6,085 nucleotides of DNA, taken from the NCBI GenBank assembly GCA_035264365.1, contig DATFQI010000157.1, forward strand, positions 1-6,085, in the 5' to 3' direction. This stretch comes from DATFQI01 sp035264365 (GTDB taxonomy: Bacteria > Actinomycetota > Thermoleophilia > Solirubrobacterales > Solirubrobacteraceae). This document shows positions 1 to 5,737 of the stretch, in pieces; within the stretch, counting starts at the first letter, position 1, and every line of letters begins with the position of its first letter. The position numbers were made by a program, and so were the translations under genes. A model generated the notes under the pieces. That model worked only from the letters and a program-made list of their open reading frames with translations. It was not told the DNA's origin and did no database searches.

Positions 1-1
1 C

Positions 2-1360
2 TCGCCGGCCGCGGCCCAGGAGCTCCCGGTGCCCCAGCTGCCCGATGCCACCGGCGTGGTGCCGCCCGGGCCCGACGCCGTCATGTCCGACAACGTCGAG
101 TACCTGGGCTCGCTCAAGCAGGACGTCGGCCTGACGACGGGTGCGAAGGTGATCGGGGACCGGATGTTCGTCACCTCCGGCAAGAACATCTCGATCTACG
201 ACATCTCCGACCCCGCCAAGCCGGTGAACCTCGGCGGGATGAAGACCAACGTCGCGTGGGAGAACGAGGAGGTCCCGACCAACGGCAAGGTGCTCGCGGT
301 CGCCAGCGACTTCTACTCCGTCGGCGTGCCCGAGTGCGTCGCCGCTGGGGCCGCGACGGGCTGCGTGCAGCTCTTCGACGTGCGCGACCCGGCGAGCATC
401 AAGCAGGTCGGCGTGATCCCGATCGCCAACCACACGGCCGAGTGCGTGCTCGACTGCCAGTACTTCTACGGGCGCGCCGGGACGATCATCGACGCGCGCG
501 GCGTGCTCGACGGCCAGCCGCCGACGGTGGTCGGCAACTGGATCGACGAGCTCGCGGAGCAGGGCGTGAACGAGAAGTCCTGCCACCACATCCGCGAGAT
601 CCGCCCGGGCGTGCTGCTGACCGCCTGCCAGCCGTTCGCGGCGATCTCCGTCAACGCCGAGGACGGCGGCTCGCCCGAGCATCCGAAGGTCCTCTACACC
701 GGCGAGGCGGCCAAGTTCGTGCACTCCGCCCGCTGGCCGCGCTCCGGCAACGACAAGTTCGTCCTGATCGGCGGCGAGGAGAACTTCACGGGGCGCTGCG
801 AGCTCAACAACTCGGAGTTCTCGACCTACGACGCCTCCGACGTGCTCAACGGCCGCTCGGCGCAGTTCCGGGGCCCGGTCGACCAGGTCCCGCCGGCCGG
901 CAACGGCTACTACGCGGACGGCAAGCCGGTCGCGGGGGCGCTCGGCTGCTCCGTGCACTGGTTCCAGGAGCACGCTTCGTTCCGCAACGGCGGGCTCGTC
1001 GCGATCTCCGAGTACGAGGACGGCGTGCGCTTCCTGCAGGTCGGCAAGGACGGGCAGATCACCGAGCAGGGCTACTTCCTCTCGCTCGGCAGCTCCTCCA
1101 GCTCGCCCAAGTGGGCCGGCAAGGACGACGTCCTGTACTCGATCGACTACCAGCGTGGCATCGACATCCTGCGCTGGAAGGGCGAGCACTACGTCCCCGG
1201 CGGTGCCGACGCGCCGGGGCGCGTGCGCGGGACCAACGGCGTCACGCCGGTCAAGAGGCCGAACGCCGAGCAGGCCGCGAGCCGCGACGCCCTTGCCGTG
1301 CAGCTGCAGTCCACGGGCTGGTCGCCGCTGGTCTGCAGCCTCGTCGCGCGCGACGGCTGA
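2..1360 (+). CDS. Secreted LVIVD-repeat beta-propeller protein (5' end missing)
   Basis: The frame is open from the window edge to TGA at 1358-1360 and gives 452 visible residues. A GTG at 29 could be called as a start, but the frame continues upstream as SPAAAQELPVPQ. This looks like the end of a signal peptide (AAA before QEL), so the true start is probably outside the window. LVIVD-type repeats are visible: ISIYDISDPAKPV (about 188-226), VQLFDVRDP (about 365-391), EDGVRFLQV (about 1016-1042) and RGIDILRW (about 1154-1177). Such repeats form beta-propeller blades in exported proteins; the molecular function of the family is not established. About nine cysteines fit an oxidising, extracytoplasmic location. 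Histidines recur at 431, 584/587, 722, 956 and 971. The pattern HSA...GGEE...GRC (722-798) matches one in the second LVIVD gene at 4304-5741, so the two look like distant paralogues. The family call is firm; the ligand or partner is unknown. Confidence 0.85.
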   Translation, partial: SPAAAQELPVPQLPDATGVVPPGPDAVMSDNVEYLGSLKQDVGLTTGAKVIGDRMFVTSGKNISIYDISDPAKPVNLGGMKTNVAWENEEVPTNGKVLAVASDFYSVGVPECVAAGAATGCVQLFDVRDPASIKQVGVIPIANHTAECVLDCQYFYGRAGTIIDARGVLDGQPPTVVGNWIDELAEQGVNEKSCHHIREIRPGVLLTACQPFAAISVNAEDGGSPEHPKVLYTGEAAKFVHSARWPRSGNDKFVLIGGEENFTGRCELNNSEFSTYDASDVLNGRSAQFRGPVDQVPPAGNGYYADGKPVAGALGCSVHWFQEHASFRNGGLVAISEYEDGVRFLQVGKDGQITEQGYFLSLGSSSSSPKWAGKDDVLYSIDYQRGIDILRWKGEHYVPGGADAPGRVRGTNGVTPVKRPNAEQAASRDALAVQLQSTGWSPLVCSLVARDG

Positions 1361-1380
1361 CCGCCGGTTCAGCAACTTTT
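1356..1380 (+). terminator. Candidate intrinsic terminator of the first LVIVD gene
   Basis: The stop codon region folds back on itself. GCTGACC (1356-1362) pairs with GGTTCAGC (1366-1373) with one bulged T and a three-base loop, followed by AACTTTT (1374-1380). The stem is short and the T-run has only four T's, so termination may be partial. The T-run abuts the longer inverted repeat starting at 1381. It is the only hairpin-plus-T-run I noticed in the window. Confidence 0.4.
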
Positions 1381-1412
1381 GAACGGGGTGTCGATCCAGC
1401 GACACCCCGTTC
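1381..1412. repeat. Perfect 13-bp inverted repeat overlapping the promoter
   Basis: GAACGGGGTGTCG (1381-1393) and CGACACCCCGTTC (1400-1412) are exact reverse complements around the six-base centre ATCCAG. No T-run follows on either strand, so it is not a textbook intrinsic terminator, although GC-rich organisms can use hairpins without one. The left arm holds most of the -35 element TGTCGA, and the right arm ends on the first base of the -10 element. It could therefore be an operator, a hairpin ending read-through from upstream, or both. Confidence 0.75.
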
Positions 1413-1415
1413 GTC
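1389..1415 (+). promoter_or_regulatory. Putative ECF42-type promoter (TGTCGA-N17-CGTC) for YCII-sigma operon
   Basis: TGTCGA lies at 1389-1394 and CGTC at 1412-1415, separated by exactly 17 bases. From memory, published work on ECF42 sigma factors in Streptomyces venezuelae gives TGTCGA at -35 and CG(A/T)C at -10, upstream of DGPF/YCII genes. Here the pair sits in front of a YCII/DGPF gene followed by an ECF42-type sigma gene, which is the expected autoregulated arrangement. A start site near 1421-1424 would leave a leader of about 25 bases containing the AGGAGG ribosome binding site. I saw no second TGTCGA-N17-CGWC pair in the window. Use in vivo is inferred. Confidence 0.7.
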
Positions 1416-1436
1416 CCATGGGCGACAATCCCGACC

Positions 1437-1442
1437 AGGAGG
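1437..1442 (+). promoter_or_regulatory. Ribosome binding site of the YCII gene
   Basis: AGGAGG lies five bases upstream of the ATG at 1448. It decides the start: the same frame opens at TTG 1379, but that would translate through the inverted repeat and promoter, and the family's N-terminus begins with the MKYMLL-type strand at 1448. Confidence 0.85.
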
Positions 1443-1447
1443 TCCCC

Positions 1448-1801
1448 ATGAAGTACATGCTGCTGATCCACCAGGGCGCCACCCCGCTCCCCGGCACGCC
1501 CGAGTGGGACGCCCTCTCGCAGGAGGAGCAGGGCGCGGTGTACGCGGCCTACGGCGAGATCAACCAGACGCCCGGCGTCACGCCCGGGGCGCGGATGGCG
1601 GGGCCCGAGACCGCCACGACCGTGCGCGTGCAGGACGGCACGACGCTGACCACGGATGGCCCGTTCGCAGAGATCAAGGAGGCGATCGGCGGTTACCTGT
1701 TCTTCGAGGCCGACGACCTCGACGCGGCGATCGAGCTCGCGGCCAAGGTCCCGGCGGCCCGCATGGGCGGCGGGGTCGAGGTGCGCCCGATCAGCGAGTG
1801 A
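1448..1801 (+). CDS. YCII-related (DGPF) domain protein, ECF42 partner
   Basis: A 117-residue single-domain protein of the YCII-related/DGPF family. It starts MKYMLLIHQG, the typical first strand, and carries TTDGPFAE at residues 68-75, the motif that names the DGPF group, then GGYLFFEADDLDAA (81-94) and the closing VEVRPI strand (110-115). Members are small ferredoxin-like alpha+beta proteins; a general biochemical role is not established. In actinobacteria these genes are commonly next to, and controlled by, ECF42 sigma factors. That fits here: the sigma gene begins at GTG 1798, inside the last codons, giving a GTGA overlap. The start at 1448 is set by AGGAGG at 1437-1442. A TGTCGA-N17-CGTC promoter lies just upstream. 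Length is normal and nothing is missing. The family call is firm; substrate or signal is unknown. Confidence 0.93.
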   Translation: MKYMLLIHQGATPLPGTPEWDALSQEEQGAVYAAYGEINQTPGVTPGARMAGPETATTVRVQDGTTLTTDGPFAEIKEAIGGYLFFEADDLDAAIELAAKVPAARMGGGVEVRPISE

Positions 1802-2976
1802 CGGCGCCGCTCGAGCGGGTCTTCCGCGACGAGTGGGGCCGCGTGCTCGCGACCCTGATCGGCCTCCTCGGCGACTTCGACCGCGCCGAGGAGGCCGCGC
1901 AGGACGCCTTCGCGACCGCGGCCGCGCGCTGGGAGCGCGACGGCGTGCCGTCCAACCCCCGCGCCTGGCTGCTCACCACCGCCCGCAACCGCGCGATCGA
2001 CCGCATCCGCCGCGAGCGCGTGCTCGACGAGAAGACCCGCCTGCTCGAGGCGGGCGGGCGGGACGACATCACCATGGACGACGAGACCGCGATCCCCGAC
2101 GAGCGCCTCGAGCTCGTGTTCACCTGCTGCCACCCGGCGCTCGCGACGGAGGCGCAGGTCGCGCTCACGCTGCGCACGCTCGGCGGGCTCACGACGGAGG
2201 AGATCGCGCGCGCGTTCCTGGTGCCGGAGGCGACGATGGCGCAGCGGCTCGTACGCGCCAAGCGCAAGATCAAGCAGGCCGGGATCCCGTTCCGCGTGCC
2301 GCCCGAGCACCTGCTGCCGGACCGGCTCGCCGCCGTGCTGGCCGTCGTGTACCTGATCTTCAACCGCGGCTTCTCCGGCCGCGGCGAGCTGGCGGCGGAG
2401 GCGATCCGCCTCGGCGACTCGCTCGTGCAGCTGATGCCCGACGAGCCGGAGGCGCACGGCCTGCTGGCGCTGATGCTGCTGCACGACGCGCGCCGTCCGG
2501 CGCGCTTCCGCGACGGCGAGCTCGTGCTGCTGGAGGACCAGGACCGGACGCTCTGGGACGCGCGGCTGATCGCACGCGGCCGCGCCGCGCTAGAGCGGAC
2601 ACTCGCCCTGCGCGGCCGCGGTCCCTACGTGCTGCAGGCGGCGATCGCCGCCCTGCACGCCGACGAGCCGCGCGACTGGCCGCAGATCGCCGCCCTGTAC
2701 GGCGAGCTCGCCCGCGTCACGGGCTCGCCGGTCGTCGAGCTCAATCGGGCGGTAGCGGTCGCCGAGGCCGAGGGGCCGCAGGCCGGGCTGCGGATCGCGG
2801 ACGGCCTCGACCTCGACGGCTACCACTACCTGCACGCCACCCGCGGCGAGCTGCTGCGGCGGCTCGGCCGCGACCGCGAGGCCCGGGACGCGCTCACGCG
2901 CGCGCTCGAGCTCGCCCACGACGAGGCCGAGCGCCGGCTGCTCGAGCGGCGGCTCGCCGGCCTGCCGCCGGGTTGA
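1798..2976 (+). CDS. ECF42-type RNA polymerase sigma factor with C-terminal extension
   Basis: A 392-residue protein read from GTG 1798. Region 2 spans about residues 5-75: the EEAAQDAF helix at 31-38 and the region 2.3/2.4-like ARNRAIDRIRRE at 62-73 for core binding and promoter melting/-10 recognition. ERLELVFTCCHPAL (102-115) is typical of this group. Region 4 spans about 105-160, with the helix-turn-helix LTTEEIARAF...TMAQRLVRAKRKI (131-158) for -35 recognition. From about 170 to 392 runs a helical extension with AVVYLIFNRGF (182-192), LLEDQDRTLWD, VELNRAVAVAEAEGP and a TPR-like end. This extension sets ECF42 apart from ordinary ECF factors of about 200 residues and is known to matter for activity. 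No anti-sigma gene adjoins it. The GTGA overlap with the YCII stop and lack of a clear ribosome binding site suggest translational coupling. The track-length frame that begins at 256 is not real before 1798. Confidence 0.93.
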   Translation: MTAPLERVFRDEWGRVLATLIGLLGDFDRAEEAAQDAFATAAARWERDGVPSNPRAWLLTTARNRAIDRIRRERVLDEKTRLLEAGGRDDITMDDETAIPDERLELVFTCCHPALATEAQVALTLRTLGGLTTEEIARAFLVPEATMAQRLVRAKRKIKQAGIPFRVPPEHLLPDRLAAVLAVVYLIFNRGFSGRGELAAEAIRLGDSLVQLMPDEPEAHGLLALMLLHDARRPARFRDGELVLLEDQDRTLWDARLIARGRAALERTLALRGRGPYVLQAAIAALHADEPRDWPQIAALYGELARVTGSPVVELNRAVAVAEAEGPQAGLRIADGLDLDGYHYLHATRGELLRRLGRDREARDALTRALELAHDEAERRLLERRLAGLPPG

Positions 2977-3009
2977 CGTAATCGGCAGACGGGTACCACC
3001 GAATGCCAG

Positions 3010-3177
3010 ATGCTGCCGCCGCCCGATCCGTACGAGACGCCCGGCCCGCCGCCCGATCTCGAGCTTGCCTCTCCGTGGGCCGTCTTCCTGACCGGCCCGC
3101 CCACCGCCGAGGCTCACAAGCTCTCCGACGCGGTGCTCCGCTTCCGCCCCGGGCTGCTCTTCGTCGCCGAGCCCTGA
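3010..3177 (+). CDS. Small unrecognised ORF (55 aa) between sigma and udgX genes
   Basis: ATG 3010 to TGA 3175-3177 encodes 55 residues that I do not recognise. The N-terminus is Pro-rich (MLPPPDPYETPGPPPD), followed by a more ordinary stretch with SPWAVFLTG and AVLRFRPGLLFVAEP. Support comes from codon use: 50 of the 55 codons end in G or C and only five end in T, matching neighbouring real genes, whereas the longer overlapping frame from 3003 reads as an Arg/Ala-rich shadow. It lies 33 bases after the sigma stop, in the same frame, and six bases before the udgX start, so it fits an operon. No clear ribosome binding site precedes it. It has no signal peptide or clear membrane segment. It could be a small accessory protein or a non-functional remnant. 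Confidence 0.5.
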   Translation: MLPPPDPYETPGPPPDLELASPWAVFLTGPPTAEAHKLSDAVLRFRPGLLFVAEP

Positions 3178-3183
3178 TCCGCC

Positions 3184-3804
3184 GTGTCCGCGAGCGAGTT
3201 CATCCCCGAGGGCGGTGGACTGAAGGCGATGCGCGAGGCCGCCGCGGGATGCCGCGGATGCCACCTGTACCAGCACGCCACGCAGACCGTGTTCGGCGAG
3301 GGGCCGCGCTCGGCGCGCATCATGCTCGTCGGCGAGATGGCCGGCGACCGCGAGGATCGCGAGGGCCATCCGTTCGTCGGCCCGGCCGGCCGCGAGCTCG
3401 ACCGCGCCCTGGAGGCGGCGGGGATCGAGCGCCACGAGGTCTACGTGACCAACGTCGTCAAGCACTTCAAGTTCGAGGAGCGTGGCAAGCGGCGCATCCA
3501 CCAGACGCCGCGCAAGGGTGAGATCGACGCCTGCCTGCCGTGGCTGGACACAGAGATCAAGCTGATCCGCCCGCGCGGCATCGTCACGCTCGGCGCCACC
3601 GCGGCGAAGGCCCTGCTCGGGCCCGGCTTCCGGCTCACGCAGCACCGCGGCGAGCTGCTCGAGTCCGAGCTCGCGCCCGTCGTGGCCGCGACCATCCACC
3701 CGTCCGCGATCGTGCGCGACCGTGACGAGACGTCGCGCAACGCCGAGCGGCAGGCGCTCGCGAACGAGCTGCGCGCCGTCGCGGAGGCGGCCGCGGCGGC
3801 ATGA
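3184..3804 (+). CDS. udgX: UdgX-type uracil-DNA glycosylase (covalent uracil-site binder)
   Basis: A 206-residue protein of the uracil-DNA glycosylase superfamily. The key loop KRRIH (102-106) marks it as UdgX. In the Mycobacterium smegmatis enzyme the His of this loop attacks the deoxyribose after uracil excision and leaves the protein covalently bound to DNA; the equivalent here is His106. Motif A is GEMAGDRED (50-58) followed by GHPFVGPAG (61-69), and motif B is HPSAIVR (172-178). An iron-sulphur site is suggested by CRGC (23-26) and Cys117; the position that is Cys in family 4 enzymes (NVVKC) is His94 here (NVVKH). The GTG 3184 start is chosen because ASEFIP matches the family's usual N-terminus; a later ATG at 3229 would remove it. 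No strong ribosome binding site is visible. The stop overlaps the next gene's ATG (ATGA, 3801-3804). The motif A proline of many relatives is Ala53 here. Confidence 0.93.
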   Translation: MSASEFIPEGGGLKAMREAAAGCRGCHLYQHATQTVFGEGPRSARIMLVGEMAGDREDREGHPFVGPAGRELDRALEAAGIERHEVYVTNVVKHFKFEERGKRRIHQTPRKGEIDACLPWLDTEIKLIRPRGIVTLGATAAKALLGPGFRLTQHRGELLESELAPVVAATIHPSAIVRDRDETSRNAERQALANELRAVAEAAAAA

Positions 3805-4274
3805 CCGATCGCGCCGAGCACCACGAGGGCGAGGAGGCCCGCGAGATCCGCGACCGGCAGGTGGCGGAGATCCTGCAGGAGCTGCGCGTCGCGATCACCG
3901 GCGGGCAGATCCTGTTCGGCTTCCTGCTGACCGTGCCGTTCGCGCAGGGCTGGGCCAAGACCGACGACCTTCAGCGCACGCTGTTCCTGGTCACGCTGCT
4001 GGCGATCGCCTCGGCGACGACCTGCTTCATCGCCCCGACGGCGGCGCACCGGCTGCGCTTCCATCAGGGCGACCGCCCGTTCCTGGTCGCCTACGCCAAC
4101 GCGGCCGCGATCGCCGGCCTCGTGTTCCTGATGACGGCGATGGTCAGCGCGACGCTGCTCGTGACGGACTTCGTGTTCTCCCGCACGACGGCGGTCGTCG
4201 CGACGGTTGCCGTCGGCCTGGTGATGCTGACCCTCTGGTTCGCCGTGCCGCTGTCCCGCTACGCCCGCGAGTAG
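3801..4274 (+). CDS. DUF6328 family membrane protein
   Basis: A 157-residue integral membrane protein. A charged N-terminus (residues 1-24, Glu/Arg/His-rich) leads into LQELRVAITGGQILFGFLLTVPF (25-47), the family signature and first membrane segment. Further hydrophobic segments lie at about 60-80 (ending FIAPTAAHR), 95-122 (ending LLVTDFVF) and 129-150. Four membrane helices with a cytoplasmic N-terminus are likely. The arrangement QELRV...LLTVPF...IAPTAxHR...LVTD matches DUF6328 as I know it from actinobacteria; no function is established for the family. The ATG at 3801 overlaps the udgX stop as ATGA, so translation is probably coupled, and the next gene starts 29 bases after TAG 4272-4274. 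Membership is recognised from sequence motifs, not from a search. Confidence 0.85.
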   Translation: MTDRAEHHEGEEAREIRDRQVAEILQELRVAITGGQILFGFLLTVPFAQGWAKTDDLQRTLFLVTLLAIASATTCFIAPTAAHRLRFHQGDRPFLVAYANAAAIAGLVFLMTAMVSATLLVTDFVFSRTTAVVATVAVGLVMLTLWFAVPLSRYARE

Positions 4275-4287
4275 CGCGTGATCGCTC

Positions 4288-4295
4288 GGGAGGGG
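4288..4295 (+). promoter_or_regulatory. Ribosome binding site of the second LVIVD gene
   Basis: GGGAGGGG ends eight bases before the ATG at 4304. It is the strongest purine-rich site in the 29-base gap after the DUF6328 stop, and together with the signal peptide beginning at 4304 it fixes the start. Confidence 0.75.
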
Positions 4296-5184
4296 ACGCA
4301 CATATGCGGAGAACTCGCTGGACGGCGGCTGCGGCCGCCATCGCCGCTTTCGCGCTCGCTGCGCCTGCGGCGGCACATGACGGCGCCTTAGGCAGCGCCT
4401 GGTGGATGGGAGACGACCATCCCGGCTGGTACGGGCCGAGCCCGGAGAGCCAGTCCAAGAACGTCAAGATGATCGGCAGCGTCTCGCGGACGCGCGACTC
4501 GTCGAGCTACCGCAACTCCGACCTCGCCTTCTGGGGCGACCGCACGTTCGCGGGGCATTACGAGGGCTTTCAGATCATCGACGGCTCCGATCCTGAGAAC
4601 CCGGAGCAGATCGTCGACTTCGCCTGCCCGGGCTCGCAGCACGACATGTCGGTCTGGCAGGACCTGCTGTTCGTATCGGTCGAGACGCCGCGCACCAGCC
4701 CCGACTGCAACTCGACCGCGATGGCGGGCGGGATGCCGGGCTTCGAGGGCATGCGCATCTTCGACGTCTCCAACCCCGCGAAGCCGGTGCTGGTCAAGGG
4801 CGTGCCGACCGACGGCGGCTCGCACACGCACACGCTGGTGCCGGATGCGGAGAACGGCCGCGTGCTGCTCTACGTCGCCTCCTACACGGCGAGTGAGCTG
4901 CCCGAGTCGCCGTACGGCAACGAGTGCCGCCGGCTGAACGCCGACGGCACGCGCGCGCACCGGAAGATCTCGGTCGTCGAGGTGCCGCTGGCCAACCCGG
5001 CCGCCTCGAGCGTCGTCTCCGAGCCGACGTTCCCGCAGAACGACCGCGGCGGGACGCCCGGCTACAACGGCTGCCACGACATCACCGTCTACACGGCGAT
5101 CGAGCGCGCCGCCTCCGCCTGCATCGGCGAGGGCCAGATCTGGGACCTCTCCGACAAGGAGAACCCGAAGACGATCGCGCGCAT

Positions 5185-5187
5185 CCC
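5185..5187 (+). other. Frameshift site: one extra C in a CCC run
   Basis: The family frame reads ...K-T-I-A-R-I up to base 5185 and resumes as H-N-P-N-V-E-F-F-H from 5187. Removing one C from the CCC at 5185-5187 joins the two parts and makes the total length (1437 bases) divisible by three. Both sides keep GC-ending codon use in their own frames, so the lesion is recent or artificial. Confidence 0.8.
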
Positions 5188-5523
5188 ACAACCCGAACGT
5201 GGAGTTCTTCCACTCCGCCGCGTTCTCGTGGGACGGCAAGACGGTCGTCTTCGGCGACGAGGCCGGCGGCGGCACCGGGGACCGCTGCCGTCCGCAGGAT
5301 CCGGACACGCTCGGCGCGCTCTGGTTCTACGACGTGCCGAGCCTCGACAACATGGACGACGCGTCAGTGGAGCCGTGGCTGAGCTCGTGGAAGGTCCCGC
5401 GCCACCAGGTCCCGGTCGAGCCCAACCAGACCCGGGTGCCGAACTGCACGATGCACAACTTCAACACGCTTCCCAACACGAAGCGCGACGTGCTCGTGTC
5501 CTCGGCCTACGCGGCCGGCACGA

Positions 5524-5548
5524 CGGGGGTCGACTTCACCGACCCCCG
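5524..5548. repeat. 9-bp GC-rich hairpin inside the second LVIVD gene
   Basis: CGGGGGTCG (5524-5532) and CGACCCCCG (5540-5548) are perfect inverted arms around a seven-base loop. The stretch encodes TTGVDFTDPRNP, a normal LVIVD repeat, so codon content may explain it. It lies about 190 bases beyond the minus-strand dedA stop, where that gene's transcript could end, because no intergenic space exists between the convergent genes. No T-run follows on either strand. Confidence 0.35.
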
Positions 5549-5737
5549 CAACCCGACGGAGGTCGGCCACCACGACCCGCACGGCGCCAACACCTGGTCG
5601 TCGTACTGGTACAACGGCCACATCTGGACCAACGACGGCGGGCGCGGCGTTGACGTGATGCTGCTGTCGGACAAGGTGCGGGCGGGCACGCAGAAGCTCC
5701 CGCACTCCAACCCGCAGACGCAGGACGCCGTCCTGCG

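Noticed and set aside
1381..1412. Inverted repeat as an insertion-sequence end or attachment site
   Set aside because: There is no transposase or integrase, no target-site duplication and no second copy in the window.
1379..1447. TTG start giving 23 extra residues on the YCII protein
   Set aside because: It would translate through the inverted repeat and promoter; AGGAGG and the conserved N-terminus place the start at 1448.
256..1797. Very long open frame running into the sigma factor
   Set aside because: Only the part from GTG 1798 is the sigma gene. Before that it is an Arg/Ala-rich out-of-frame reading of the LVIVD and YCII genes, caused by the high GC content.
2973..2999. Possible promoter TTGACG (2973-2978) with TACCAC (2994-2999) before the small ORF
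   Set aside because: The -35 match is good, but the -10 is poor and the spacing is 15 bases; in GC-rich DNA this is too weak to call. It remains the place to look if udgX has its own start site.
2590..3699. Long minus-strand open frame opposite the sigma and udgX genes
   Set aside because: Its translation is low-complexity Arg/Leu/Gly/Ala-rich with no family motif, while the plus strand has clear conserved proteins here. The same holds for the minus frames at 3441-4376, 4388-5308 and 1693-2484.
3722..4303. Upstream part of the open frame that contains the second LVIVD gene
   Set aside because: It is an Arg/Pro-rich shadow of udgX and DUF6328. The real start is ATG 4304, with a signal peptide and a ribosome binding site.
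5183..5190. Programmed +1 frameshifting in the second LVIVD gene
   Set aside because: The in-frame codons are ATC CCA CAA, not CCC in the decoding position, and there is no stop codon or stimulating structure next to it. An indel or sequencing error is simpler.
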